Assembly: GCF_900107795.1 (NCBI RefSeq)
Contig: NZ_FNRL01000005.1
Span: forward strand, 63,821-127,820
From: Chitinophaga terrae (ex Kim and Jung 2007)
GTDB taxonomy: Bacteria > Bacteroidota > Bacteroidia > Chitinophagales > Chitinophagaceae
Reading direction: 5' to 3'
Length of the DNA stretch: 64,000 nucleotides
The translations under genes and the position numbers were made by a program. Below are positions 17,053-26,182 of this stretch, piece by piece. The first letter of the stretch is position 1. The number at the start of each line of letters is the position of its first letter. The notes under the pieces are model-generated. The model had not been told where the DNA came from, made no database searches, and saw only the letters and a list, made by a program, of their open reading frames with translations.

Positions 17053-17819
17053 ATTATGCTTCCAACAAAATCTTTCACTGTTTTATTGATATCCTGGCTG
17101 CCCGACAGCGCCCTGATAAAAGCGGTTCCTATAATGGCCCCGTTGGCATTGGCAGCAGCCGCGTCGAAGGTCTTTTTATCCTTTATTCCAAAACCTACCA
17201 GCACCGGGTTTTTCAGTTGCAATCCTTTCAGTCTTTCGAAGTATGCTTTCTGGTCGCCCATTTCTTTATCTTTTCCTGTAGTGGAAGAAGAAGACACGGC
17301 GTAAACAAATCCCCTGCTTAAACTATCGATCTTCCTGATCCTGGCTTCGCTGGTTTCCGGGGTTACCAGGAAGATGAAATGAAGATTATGTTGTTCGAAT
17401 AAGGCTTTGTATTCGCTTTCATATTCAGCCATCGGGAGGTCTGGCAAAATTACGCCATCTATCCCCAGTTCTGAACATTTTATACAAAAAGCTTCAATTC
17501 CATATGCCATAACAGGGTTCAGGTATCCCATAAGGATCACCGGTACTTGTATCTCTTTCCGGAAACCTTCCAGTTGGCTGAACAATACAGGAATGCTCAT
17601 CCCGTTTTTAAGGGCCTGGGCGCTGCTGTCCTGGATCACCGGTCCATCTGCCAGCGGGTCGGAAAAAGGCATACCCAGTTCAATGATATCAGCGCCTGCT
17701 TCCTGCAATGCTTTCATTACCGGCAAGGTATCGTTCAGTTCAGGAAATCCGGCTGTACAATATATATTTAAAACGCCGTTAGGCTTTTTTGCAAAAAGTT
17801 GATCAATACGGTTCTGCAT
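17049..17819 (-). CDS. trpA: Tryptophan synthase alpha chain
   Basis: 256 residues, TIM barrel. The catalytic pair is E47 and D58 within ELGMPFSDPLADGP, and the phosphate site is in GFGIKDKKT and AIIGTAFIRAL. It cleaves indole-3-glycerol phosphate to indole, which passes to TrpB. The stop overlaps the start of hisH (ATGA), joining the trp block to the distal his block. Confidence 0.97.
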   Translation of the reverse strand: MQNRIDQLFAKKPNGVLNIYCTAGFPELNDTLPVMKALQEAGADIIELGMPFSDPLADGPVIQDSSAQALKNGMSIPVLFSQLEGFRKEIQVPVILMGYLNPVMAYGIEAFCIKCSELGIDGVILPDLPMAEYESEYKALFEQHNLHFIFLVTPETSEARIRKIDSLSRGFVYAVSSSSTTGKDKEMGDQKAYFERLKGLQLKNPVLVGFGIKDKKTFDAAAANANGAIIGTAFIRALSGSQDINKTVKDFVGSII

Positions 17820-17827
17820 ACTCCAGG

Positions 17828-19036
17828 TTATTTAGACATGTGACGGATATAGGTGTTCAGGTCTTTATCTCCGCGGCCCGATAAACACAGCACTACTGTA
17901 TCATCTTTCTTTAGAGGAAGATCTTTCAGTTTTGCCAGGGCGTGAGCCGATTCCATAGCGGGGATAATGCCTTCCAGTTTACTGAGCTCGTACGCCGCTT
18001 CCAGCGCCTCCTCGTCTGTTGCCGACAGGAATTGTCCGCGGCCGGATTCATAAAGGTGAGCATGCATTGGCCCGATGCCCGGGTAGTCTAACCCTGCGGA
18101 AATAGAGTGAGGTTCCACTATCTGCCCGTCGTCTGTCTGCATCAGTAATGTTTTAGCGCCATGGATAATACCCAGCTTGCCCAGTTGCGTGGTTGCCGCC
18201 GAAAATCCGCTGTGTACTCCTTTACCGCCGGCTTCTACTGCAATGATCTTAACGGAAGGTTCATCCAGGTAATGGAAGTAAGTGCCTGCTGCATTGCTTC
18301 CGCCGCCTATACAGGCGACCAGGTAATCCGGCAGTTCACTGCCTGTCTGTTCTTTCAACTGTTTCCGGATCTCTTCACTGATCACCGACTGGAACCTTGC
18401 TACCATGTCAGGATACGGGTGCGGTCCTGACGCGGTACCCAGGATGTAATGGGTATCTACCGGGTTATTGATCCAGTCGCGGATCGCTTCATTGGTAGCG
18501 TCTTTCAGCGTCTGGCTTCCGCTGGTTGCAGGAACAACGGTGGCGCCCAGCATTTTCATACGGGCCACGTTAGGCGCCTGGCGCTCAATATCGATACTTC
18601 CCATGTATACCACGCATTCCATGTTCATCAGGGCGCATACAGTAGCTGTTGCCACCCCGTGCTGTCCTGCTCCTGTTTCTGCAATGATGCGGTTCTTGCC
18701 CAGGCGTTTAGCCAGCAGTATCTGCCCGATGGTATTATTGATCTTATGCGCGCCTGTATGGTTCAGATCTTCTCTTTTCAGGTAGATATTGGCGTTATAT
18801 TTTTCTGATAACCTGCGGGCCAGGTACAAGGGGCTTGGACGGCCAACATAGTTACGCAGTAAAGCATCAAATTCCTGTTGAAAAGAAGGATCACTCAGGA
18901 TCTGAAAATATTTTGTTTGCAATTCCTCGACGTTGGGATACAACATTTCAGGGATATAAGCGCCTCCGAACCTGCCATAATAGCCATTCTTATCTACATG
19001 ATATTTGGAGTTGCCTGTATTGATCGCAATATCCAT
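17828..19036 (-). CDS. trpB: Tryptophan synthase beta chain
   Basis: 402 residues, PLP enzyme of the TrpB1 type. The Schiff-base lysine is K98 in [11 protein letters not shown], the PLP phosphate is held by [10 protein letters not shown], and the C-terminal CLSGRGDKD is conserved. It condenses indole with serine. The gene lies six bases after trpF and eight bases before trpA. Confidence 0.98.
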   Translation of the reverse strand: MDIAINTGNSKYHVDKNGYYGRFGGAYIPEMLYPNVEELQTKYFQILSDPSFQQEFDALLRNYVGRPSPLYLARRLSEKYNANIYLKREDLNHTGAHKINNTIGQILLAKRLGKNRIIAETGAGQHGVATATVCALMNMECVVYMGSIDIERQAPNVARMKMLGATVVPATSGSQTLKDATNEAIRDWINNPVDTHYILGTASGPHPYPDMVARFQSVISEEIRKQLKEQTGSELPDYLVACIGGGSNAAGTYFHYLDEPSVKIIAVEAGGKGVHSGFSAATTQLGKLGIIHGAKTLLMQTDDGQIVEPHSISAGLDYPGIGPMHAHLYESGRGQFLSATDEEALEAAYELSKLEGIIPAMESAHALAKLKDLPLKKDDTVVLCLSGRGDKDLNTYIRHMSK

Positions 19037-19042
19037 GACCAG

Positions 19043-19678
19043 TTATTTAGTTGTTGATGATTGAATTTGTTTTACAAAATGTGCAACCAGCGGAATATTT
19101 TTAATACCCGGGCTATCTTCAAATTTGCTGTTAACATCTACAGCGCTCATAGCCGGAAGTTCCAGTGTCAATATTTCGTCTGCCTGGTCCGGGGTGATCC
19201 CTCCGCTTAACAAAAAAGGATGTTTGAAGGGATAGTCGGCCAGCAACTGCCAGTTGAACCTTTTGCCGGTACCACCGTATGAATTTGGAGCTGCGGTATC
19301 AAACAAAAAATAATCGGTTACCTCGAGGTAAGGGGTCAGGGTTGCTTCCCATTCCATATCTTCCCCGATCCTGAACGCTTTGATCACCGGTACATGTTCC
19401 CGTACCGCGGCGGCAAAAGCGGGCGATTCATCTCCATGCAGCTGCACCATGTCCAAACCATAATCTGCCACTGTGCGCAGGATCTGTTCAACAGGCGCGT
19501 TCACGAAAACGCCTACTTTTTTAATATTCGTTGTTTCTCTTACAGAGCGGGCATCTATCTTGTTTCCCGCGAAACGCGGAGATCTTTCGTAAAAGATAAA
19601 ACCAGCGTAGTCTACCCCGTTTTCCACCAACGAATTCAGGTCCGTTATTCTTGTAATTCCGCAAACTTTAATCTGCAT
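19043..19678 (-). CDS. trpF: Phosphoribosylanthranilate isomerase
   Basis: 211 residues from the ATG at 19678 (MQIKVCGITR), the canonical TrpF N-terminus with the catalytic Cys6. The catalytic Asp lies in SAVDVNSKFEDSPG. An in-frame start nine codons earlier would overlap trpC and is not needed. It is a mechanistic relative of HisA, which is encoded in the same transcript. Confidence 0.96.
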   Translation of the reverse strand: MQIKVCGITRITDLNSLVENGVDYAGFIFYERSPRFAGNKIDARSVRETTNIKKVGVFVNAPVEQILRTVADYGLDMVQLHGDESPAFAAAVREHVPVIKAFRIGEDMEWEATLTPYLEVTDYFLFDTAAPNSYGGTGKRFNWQLLADYPFKHPFLLSGGITPDQADEILTLELPAMSAVDVNSKFEDSPGIKNIPLVAHFVKQIQSSTTK

Positions 19679-19682
19679 AGGT

Positions 19683-20486
19683 TTATATTTTCTGTTGCAA
19701 AGCATTCAGTGTAGTCACAAACTGCTCAAATGCATAAGCAGGATCGCTCTCTTTCATGAAGCACTCTCCTATCAGAAATCCCTGGAACCCGGCTTGTTTC
19801 AGGGTAACAATAGCAGCAGGATCACTGATCCCGCTTTCCGCTACCTTTACTTTATCGGCAGGGATCTTTGGCGCCAGCTCGCAGGAGCGGTTAAAATCGA
19901 CCTTGAAAGTGATCAGGTCGCGGTTATTCACTCCTACCAGGTGCGTATGCGCTGTTATCTTTTCCAGCTGCGGTTCGCTATGCACTTCCAGCAATACTTC
20001 CAGTCCCAGGCTATCGGCAAACTTCGCCAGCCGGGCCACTTCCGCTGCTTCCAGGCATTCCGCTATGAGCAGGATCACGTCTGCACCTATAGCCTTCGCT
20101 TCCAGGATCTGGTATTCGTCTATCACGAAATCTTTACGCAGGATAGGTATCTGGTTGATACTCCGGGCAGCTATCAGATCGGCGCTTGAGCCGCCAAAAT
20201 ACTGCTCATCTGTCAAAACTGAAAGTCCTGAAGCCCCATAACGGCAGTAAGCTCCTGTAACCGCTTCCACTGTTGCTTCGCCATTGATCAATCCTTTGGA
20301 GGGAGAACGGCGTTTGAATTCTGCTATGATACCTGTTTTATCCGGGCGTTGCAGGAATTCGCGCAGGGAGAATGGCTGGCGGTTAAAAGCTGATGACTGG
20401 CGCAGCACTTCTTCACTTCTCTCTTCTTTCCTTGCCGCCACTTCTATCTTCTTATGTGCTACAATTTCTGCTAAGATATTTTTCAT
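19683..20486 (-). CDS. trpC: Indole-3-glycerol phosphate synthase
   Basis: 267 residues from MKNILAEIVAHKK (ATG at 20486), the usual N-terminus. Motifs are AEFKRRSPSKG (with the catalytic Lys), ILRKDFVIDEYQI, LLEVHSE and GVNNRDL, then AESGIS at the phosphate site. A start nine codons upstream would overlap trpD. Spacing is 10 bases from trpD and 4 to trpF. Confidence 0.97.
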   Translation of the reverse strand: MKNILAEIVAHKKIEVAARKEERSEEVLRQSSAFNRQPFSLREFLQRPDKTGIIAEFKRRSPSKGLINGEATVEAVTGAYCRYGASGLSVLTDEQYFGGSSADLIAARSINQIPILRKDFVIDEYQILEAKAIGADVILLIAECLEAAEVARLAKFADSLGLEVLLEVHSEPQLEKITAHTHLVGVNNRDLITFKVDFNRSCELAPKIPADKVKVAESGISDPAAIVTLKQAGFQGFLIGECFMKESDPAYAFEQFVTTLNALQQKI

Positions 20487-20496
20487 GATGTATCGA

Positions 20497-21492
20497 CTAC
20501 GATTGCGATGCAATCAATTTTTTAAATGCGTTGTATGCGTTACCTGATTCCAGCGACTCTACGGCGGCGGCAAAACAGTCGTCGTACGAGCCGTATTTGC
20601 CGAGGGTATAAAGCCCCATCGCCGAATTGGCCAGCACTACGGAGTTCTGCGCCCAGGTACCTTCTCCTTTTAATATCTTCATAAAGATCTTTGCAGCGTC
20701 TTCTACCGAGTTTCCGCCATAAATATCTTCAGGATGTACCTTACGTTTACCCAACTGCTCCGGCGTCCAGTCCTGCTCTCCCTGGTTGGTGATCACTTTG
20801 GTATCGGCAGTCAGGGAAATCTCGTCATATCCGTCCAGGCTGTGAACGATCACGAATTTGCTATCTGTCTGCTGGAAAAGGTAATTATACACTCTTCCCA
20901 TTTCCAGGTTATATACCCCTATCAGCTGGTGTTTGGCGAAAGCGGGGTTCACCAGGGGCCCCAGCATGTTAAAAAACGTACGAACGCCAAGTTGACGGCG
21001 TACCCCAGCCACATTTTTCAGGGCAGGATGGAATAATGGCGCGTGTAAAAAGCAGATGCCAGCTTCTTCCAGTTCAGTTCTCAGTTTTGCATCGTCGTTC
21101 TTGAACTTGTACCCTACGGATTCCATCAGGTTAGAAGCCCCGCTTACCGATGATACGCCATAGTTACCGTGTTTTGCCACTTTTGCACCGGCGCCGGCTA
21201 CAACAAAGCACGACAATGTAGAAATATTAAACGTATTTTTTGCATCTCCCCCTGTTCCTACAATATCCAGTACATCGTAGCCGTCGAGGTTCACAGGAAT
21301 GCAGAGTTCCAGCAATGCATCGCGGAAACCAAGCAGCTCGTCGATGGTAATGCTGCGCATCAGGTAAACCGTCATGAAAGCTGCCAGCTCGCTTTCGTTA
21401 TACACACCCTTTGAAATATTTGTCAGGATGTCTTTAGCCGCCTGGCGGCTGAATGTTTTATGTTCGAAAAGGTAATTCAGAATTTTTTTCAT
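20497..21492 (-). CDS. trpD: Anthranilate phosphoribosyltransferase
   Basis: 331 residues, class IV phosphoribosyltransferase. Conserved motifs are DIVGTGGDAKNTFNIST (PRPP binding), KHGNYGVSS and RTFFNMLGPLVNP. It transfers PRPP onto anthranilate. The stand-alone form (not fused to TrpG) is used here. The gap of 42 bases after trpG is the largest inside the trp block; I see no promoter in it. Confidence 0.97.
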   Translation of the reverse strand: MKKILNYLFEHKTFSRQAAKDILTNISKGVYNESELAAFMTVYLMRSITIDELLGFRDALLELCIPVNLDGYDVLDIVGTGGDAKNTFNISTLSCFVVAGAGAKVAKHGNYGVSSVSGASNLMESVGYKFKNDDAKLRTELEEAGICFLHAPLFHPALKNVAGVRRQLGVRTFFNMLGPLVNPAFAKHQLIGVYNLEMGRVYNYLFQQTDSKFVIVHSLDGYDEISLTADTKVITNQGEQDWTPEQLGKRKVHPEDIYGGNSVEDAAKIFMKILKGEGTWAQNSVVLANSAMGLYTLGKYGSYDDCFAAAVESLESGNAYNAFKKLIASQS

Positions 21493-21534
21493 GGTGATAA
21501 CTTTTAAAAGCCAGTCTAATCAAATAGTGAAACA

Positions 21535-22104
21535 TCAGTTATTTAACCAGTTCCTCATTATTTGCTCGCCCTGCGGAGTTAATACGCTTTCAGGATGGAA
21601 CTGCACACCACACACATCGTATTTGTCGTGTTGTACTGCCATTACAAATCCTTCGTCGTCTTTCGCGGTTACAATCAACCCGGCGGGGATGGTAGCTTCA
21701 TCGATCACCCATGAATGATAGCGCCCTACTTTCAGTTGTTTTGGCAGTCCTTTGAACAGGCGGCCATCTTCAGCAATTATATTCACATCGGTAGCCACGC
21801 CGTGGTACACTTCCTTCAGGTTGGTGAGAGAAGCGCCAAAAGCCTGCCCTATGGCCTGTTGCCCCAGGCATACGCCGAAGATGGATTTCGTAGGCGCATA
21901 TTCTTTGATCAGCGGCAGCAGCAAACCTGCTTCTTCCGGGATACCGGGGCCGGGCGATAAAATGATCTTATCGTAGTTATTCACTTTCTCCAAAGGAATT
22001 TCATCGTTGCGGACAACGGTTACCTTTCCGTTGATGATCTTTTCAACCAGGTGAACAAGGTTATATGTAAATGAATCGTAGTTATCGAAAACAAGAATAT
22101 TCAT
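21535..22104 (-). CDS. trpG: Anthranilate synthase component II (glutamine amidotransferase)
   Basis: 189 residues. The nucleophile is C79 in FGVCLGQQAIGQ, with the catalytic His in GVQFHPESV; SPGPGIPEEAG is also typical. It provides ammonia for TrpE. The start is one base after the trpE stop, giving tight coupling. A PabA role shared with folate synthesis is possible in principle. Confidence 0.96.
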   Translation of the reverse strand: MNILVFDNYDSFTYNLVHLVEKIINGKVTVVRNDEIPLEKVNNYDKIILSPGPGIPEEAGLLLPLIKEYAPTKSIFGVCLGQQAIGQAFGASLTNLKEVYHGVATDVNIIAEDGRLFKGLPKQLKVGRYHSWVIDEATIPAGLIVTAKDDEGFVMAVQHDKYDVCGVQFHPESVLTPQGEQIMRNWLNN

Positions 22105-22105
22105 A

Positions 22106-23515
22106 TCAGATATTTTGTGCCAGGATGATGGCTTGTTTTAATGCATTCAGTTTATTGTTGACTTCTTCCAGTTCTGAAGTAGCTACTGATTTAGCAACAA
22201 CGCCAGCACCGGCCTGATAGTAGAGTGTGTTCATTTTACTGAGTATGGAGCGGATCATGATGGCATGATTGAAGTTGCCGTCGAATCCCACAGCGCCGAT
22301 ACATCCGCCATAGAACCCTCTTGCAGTGGGTTCGTACTGATCGATGATCTCCATTGCCCTGAATTTAGGGGCGCCCGACAGGGTGCCTGCCGGGAAAGAA
22401 GCAGCCAGTAAAGCGAAAGGATTCATCTTAGGATCAACCTTTCCTATCACTTCGCTCACCAGGTGGATCACATGTGAATAGAAATGTACTTCCCTGTAAG
22501 ACGCTACCTGCACATCTGAAGCGTTGCGGCTCAGGTCATTTCTTGCCAGGTCTACCAGCATTACATGTTCTGCGTTCTCTTTAGGATCTTCCAGCAGTTT
22601 GTTTGCCAGCAGTTTATCCTGTGCGTCATCTCCTGTTCTCCTGAAAGTACCTGCAATCGGGTGTATGGTAGCTTTGCCGTTGTTGATCACTATCTGCGCT
22701 TCAGGAGAGGAGCCCATTAATTTGTAATCGCCGTAATCGAAGAAGAAGAGATAAGGTGAAGGGTTGATGGAGCGGAGTGCGCGGTATACGTTAAATTCGT
22801 CGCCCTTGAAAGATTGCTGGAAAGCGCGGGAGAGTACTACCTGGAAAACATCGCCCCTGAAACAGTGTTGTTTCCCTTTTTCGACCATGGCGATGTATTC
22901 TTCGTTGGTCATATTGCTTTTCTCTTCTCCTATCGCCTGGAACGGATAACCTGGCGAGTCTTTGTGGCGGATCAGCGATTCTATCAGTTCAAAGTCGCTA
23001 TCGAGCCCGTCTACCTGGTTCTCACAAAGATAAAGTTCATCTTTAAAGTGATTGATAGCGATGATGTATTGGTAGTACCGGTAGCGCATCAGCGGGATGG
23101 TATTACCGTTCTGTTTATCTTTATTGAAGTTGATGGTTTCAAAGAATTGCACTGCATCATAGGTCGTATATCCAAATAAGCTCTGGGCGGCTGGTACAGG
23201 GTGTTTTCCTTCGAATGAGAAATTGCCGAGGAAACGTTGCAATTCGTCTAATACCTGTTGTTTGTTATTCAGTTCCTTTTTTTCAACAGGTTGATTAGGA
23301 TATTTAAATTCAAATTTGCTGGTAGAAGTCACTTCTATACCGCCTATTGGCTTTACGCAGATAAAAGAGTAACTGTTTTCACTTGCCCGGTAATCGGTGC
23401 TTTCCAATAGAATAGAGCCTGGGAATTTGTCTCGTAACCGCAGATATATTCCAACCGGTGTGAATATATCGGCCAACATCTTTTTGGATCTCGTTTTTAC
23501 TTGGATGGTACGCAT
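22106..23515 (-). CDS. trpE: Anthranilate synthase component I
   Basis: 469 residues, chorismate-binding enzyme. The C-terminal catalytic domain shows GDVFQVVLSRAFQ, YLFFFDYGDYKLMGSSPE, PIAGTFRRTGDD, VDLARNDLSRN and AGTLSGAPKFRAMEIID. The N-terminal region contains LLESTDY, similar to the LLES Trp-feedback site of TrpE. It converts chorismate plus ammonia to anthranilate and heads the trp block, 45 bases downstream of the attenuator stem. Confidence 0.97.
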   Translation of the reverse strand: MRTIQVKTRSKKMLADIFTPVGIYLRLRDKFPGSILLESTDYRASENSYSFICVKPIGGIEVTSTSKFEFKYPNQPVEKKELNNKQQVLDELQRFLGNFSFEGKHPVPAAQSLFGYTTYDAVQFFETINFNKDKQNGNTIPLMRYRYYQYIIAINHFKDELYLCENQVDGLDSDFELIESLIRHKDSPGYPFQAIGEEKSNMTNEEYIAMVEKGKQHCFRGDVFQVVLSRAFQQSFKGDEFNVYRALRSINPSPYLFFFDYGDYKLMGSSPEAQIVINNGKATIHPIAGTFRRTGDDAQDKLLANKLLEDPKENAEHVMLVDLARNDLSRNASDVQVASYREVHFYSHVIHLVSEVIGKVDPKMNPFALLAASFPAGTLSGAPKFRAMEIIDQYEPTARGFYGGCIGAVGFDGNFNHAIMIRSILSKMNTLYYQAGAGVVAKSVATSELEEVNNKLNALKQAIILAQNI

Positions 23516-23559
23516 GATGTATTGGGTGAAAGGTTTGTTTTTTTTTGGTTTCAGAATGG

Positions 23560-23643
23560 CCTAAAAAGTCAGAAGGCCCGCTGTGTAACAGCGAGCCTTC
23601 TAATTAAATATATTTCTATACGAAACATGGCACTGTAACACAG
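23560..23643 (-). promoter_or_regulatory. trp attenuator (terminator/antiterminator)
   Basis: The terminator stem 23571-23584 / 23588-23601 (14 base pairs, one wobble, loop of three) is followed on the minus strand by GACTTTTT. The competing antiterminator pairs CTGTGTTACAG (complement of 23633-23643, just after the leader stop) with CTGTTACACAG (23581-23591), 10 of 11 pairs. A third helix pairs TGGCAC at the last Trp codon (23660-23665) with GTGCCA (23628-23633), which sequesters the antiterminator strand. This is the complete 1:2 / 2:3 / 3:4 logic of classical attenuation: a ribosome stalled at the Trp codons blocks helix 1:2 and allows read-through. Confidence 0.87.
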
Positions 23644-23644
23644 A

Positions 23645-23704
23645 TCAGGAATTGATTCCGTGCCACCACCAATGTTTGTTTATATTTTTAGCGATATTTT
23701 GCAT
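23645..23704 (-). CDS. trpL: trp leader peptide
   Basis: A 19-codon open frame reading MQNIAKNINKHWWWHGINS, stop TGA. Three consecutive TGG codons are flanked on both sides by His codons (CAT and CAC). It directly precedes the mutually exclusive hairpins at 23571-23643 and the trpE gene. Triple Trp codons in so short a frame at this position are hard to explain other than as a Trp-sensing leader. The flanking His codons may add a histidine response, which is an inference. A weak promoter candidate (TTTG at 23741-23744, 18 bases, then TACAAATTTG) lies just upstream. Confidence 0.87.
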   Translation of the reverse strand: MQNIAKNINKHWWWHGINS

Positions 23705-23760
23705 AACGGGGACAAATTTGTAACAATTTTCTTATAAATGCAAATTTTTTTGTGGAAGGT

Positions 23761-23951
23761 TCACGCAAAGGCGCAAAGAAGCAAAGCCCGCAAAGAAATT
23801 TTTTTAAGGAAAATAAGGAAGCAAAGGGAACGAAGATTATGTTATATAATATAATCTTCGCTTCCTTTGCTCTCTTAGCTATTTCCTTAATATCTTATTT
23901 CACTTAAAAAAATTCCTTTGCGGGCTTTGCTTCTTTCGCCCCTTTGCGTGA
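23761..23951. repeat. Nested inverted repeat between hisB and the trp leader
   Basis: Outer arms ~23761-23808 and ~23903-23951 are reverse complements with a few mismatches (TCACGCAAAGGCGCAAAGAA; CCCGCAAAG core). An inner hairpin (GCAAAGGGAACGAAGATTAT with ATAATCTTCGCTTCCTTTGC) closes on a short AT loop. It starts three bases after the hisB stop. If it ends transcripts, it would separate the proximal his genes from the trp block. Confidence 0.87.
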
Positions 23952-23954
23952 AAA

Positions 23955-25091
23955 TCACAACACTCCTTTGGTAGACGGAAGCTGCATCCGGTAAGGGTTG
24001 CGCTTTACCGCCATTTTGATCGCCTTGGCGAAAACCTTGAATATTGCTTCGATCTTATGATGCTCATTTTCCCCTTCGGCTTTAATATTGAGATTGGCTT
24101 TAGCGCCATCGGAGAATGATTTAAAGAAGTGGTAAAACATCTCTGTGGGCATTTCTCCTATCTTTTCGCGTTTGAAGGTAGCGTCCCAAACCAGCCAGTT
24201 GCGGCCGCCGAAGTCGATAGCCGCCTGTGCCAGGCAATCGTCCATTGGCAGGCAGAAACCATATCTTTCTATCCCTCTTTTATCGCCCAACGCCTTTGCA
24301 ATGGCTTCTCCCAGCGCAATACCGGTATCTTCTATGGTATGGTGCTCGTCGATATGCAGGTCGCCTTTGGCGTTAATAGCCAGGTCTATAGAGCCGTGGC
24401 GGGCGATCTGGTCTAACATGTGATCGAAAAAGCCAAGCCCGGTGTGGATATCCGCTTTTCCTGTACCGTCGAGGTTCAGGGAAATAGTGATATCTGTTTC
24501 ATTGGTCTTGCGTTCGTGTGTTACTGTTCTGAGACCTACTTTCAGGAACTCGTAGATGCGGTTCCAGTCGGTCGTTTCCAGGGCGATAACATCCCTGAGC
24601 GCGGCGGCGGAGTCGTTGACCTCCCCGCTTCCCAGGCCGGTACCTTCGTTCATCCAGATGGCTTTGGCGCCAAGGTTCTTGGCCAGTTCAACGTCGGTGA
24701 TCCTATCGCCTATGACGAAGGAATTAGCCAGGTCGTAGCTGCCATCCAGGTATTTGATGAGCATGCCTGTACGGGGCTTGCGGGTAGGCGCATTGTCGGC
24801 CGGGAAAGATCGGTCGATGAATATTTCATCGAACTTCACCCCTTCGTTCTCAAAAGCTTTCAGGATGAATTGCTGGGCGGGCCAGAAAGTATCTTCCGGG
24901 AAGGAGTTGGTTCCCAGGCCATCCTGGTTGGTGACCATTGCCAGCTCATAATCCAGCTCTGCAGCTATCCTGGCCATATTTACAAACACCTTCGGGTAAA
25001 ATTCTATTTTATCCAGGCTATCTATCTGGTAGGTTGGCGGTACTTCTCTGATCAGCGTACCGTCACGATCTATAAACAGGACCCTTTTCAT
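23955..25091 (-). CDS. hisB: Bifunctional histidinol-phosphatase / imidazoleglycerol-phosphate dehydratase
   Basis: 378 residues from the ATG at 25091, which overlaps the hisC stop by four bases. N-terminal ~165 residues: HAD phosphatase (FIDRDGTLI with the catalytic Dx[30 protein letters not shown]). C-terminal part: IGP dehydratase ([49 protein letters not shown]). The two activities are histidine steps 6 and 8. A longer in-frame reading into hisC is rejected. Confidence 0.97.
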   Translation of the reverse strand: MKRVLFIDRDGTLIREVPPTYQIDSLDKIEFYPKVFVNMARIAAELDYELAMVTNQDGLGTNSFPEDTFWPAQQFILKAFENEGVKFDEIFIDRSFPADNAPTRKPRTGMLIKYLDGSYDLANSFVIGDRITDVELAKNLGAKAIWMNEGTGLGSGEVNDSAAALRDVIALETTDWNRIYEFLKVGLRTVTHERKTNETDITISLNLDGTGKADIHTGLGFFDHMLDQIARHGSIDLAINAKGDLHIDEHHTIEDTGIALGEAIAKALGDKRGIERYGFCLPMDDCLAQAAIDFGGRNWLVWDATFKREKIGEMPTEMFYHFFKSFSDGAKANLNIKAEGENEHHKIEAIFKVFAKAIKMAVKRNPYRMQLPSTKGVL

Positions 25092-26161
25092 GCAGATACT
25101 GATGTTTCTTTTGAGAGGTGAAAGGTTTTTAAGGCTTCTAATAAACGTACATTTTCTTCGGCTGTACCAACTGTGATACGCAGGCAACCCAGGCAAAGCT
25201 CTACTTTGCTGCGGTCGCGAACTACGATGCCCTGGTTGATAAGGAACTCATAGATCCCTTTTGCATCGGTTGTTTTAACCAGGATAAAGCTGGCATCGCT
25301 GGGGTAGATCTCGGTGATGATCGGCAACTGGATGAGGGCTGCAGACAAGAGGTCGCGTTCGATCACTATCTCCCTGATCCACTCATTTACCTTGCTTACA
25401 TTGTCGAGCGCCTGCATAGCCAGCTCCATTGTTGCCTGGCTGATGTTGTAAGGCGCTTTCACCTTATTGAATGTATTGATGATCTCTTCCCCGGCAAACG
25501 CCATCCCTATACGCAAACCTGCCAGCCCCCAGGCTTTGGACAGGGTTTGCAGCACAACCAGGTTAGGATACTCTGTCAGTTCCTGAATAAAGGTTTTATG
25601 ACGGGAGAAGTTGATATAGGCTTCATCTACCACTACAATACCATTAAAGTTATTCAGCAACAGCTCAATATCTGCACGGTTAATAGTATTACCGGTAGGA
25701 TTGTTAGGAGAGCAGATGAAGATTAGTTTTGTATTATCGTCTATCGCCTGTTGCAATGCCGGGATATCCAGCTGAAACTCGGGCGTCAGGCTTACTTTAC
25801 GGATCACCGCATCGTTGATGTGCGCGCTTACTTCGTACATGCCGTAGGTAGGCGGACAGAGGATCACATTGTCGGCACCGGGATTTACGAAGCAACGGTA
25901 TAACAGGTCGATGGCTTCGTCGCTTCCGTTACCTATGAAGATATTCTGCGGAGGCACGCCTTTTACATCGGCCATTTTGTATTTCAGTTTCCATTGCAGC
26001 GGATCGGGGTACCTGTTATAGTTAACAGGCAGCGGGGAGCCGAAGTTATTTTCGTTGGCATCCAGGAATATTTCTGCCTTGCCTTTGAATTCGTCCCGGG
26101 CGGTCGAATAAGGTACCAGTCTTTTTATATTGTCCCTTGTGAGGGCGTTTAAGTCGAACAT
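25088..26161 (-). CDS. hisC: Histidinol-phosphate aminotransferase
   Basis: 357 residues, fold-type I PLP enzyme. Motifs are [10 protein letters not shown] near the N-terminus, [21 protein letters not shown] and the PLP-lysine region [16 protein letters not shown]. It performs histidine step 7. It is coupled to hisB by ATGA overlap and lies 21 bases after hisD. Confidence 0.97.
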   Translation of the reverse strand: MFDLNALTRDNIKRLVPYSTARDEFKGKAEIFLDANENNFGSPLPVNYNRYPDPLQWKLKYKMADVKGVPPQNIFIGNGSDEAIDLLYRCFVNPGADNVILCPPTYGMYEVSAHINDAVIRKVSLTPEFQLDIPALQQAIDDNTKLIFICSPNNPTGNTINRADIELLLNNFNGIVVVDEAYINFSRHKTFIQELTEYPNLVVLQTLSKAWGLAGLRIGMAFAGEEIINTFNKVKAPYNISQATMELAMQALDNVSKVNEWIREIVIERDLLSAALIQLPIITEIYPSDASFILVKTTDAKGIYEFLINQGIVVRDRSKVELCLGCLRITVGTAEENVRLLEALKTFHLSKETSVSA

Positions 26162-26182
26162 ACTTACCAGTTTTTGAAATGA

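Noticed and set aside
25092..25196. N-terminal extension of HisB by 35 codons
   Set aside because: It lies inside hisC in another frame; the ATG at 25091 gives the standard [12 protein letters not shown] start and an ATGA overlap.
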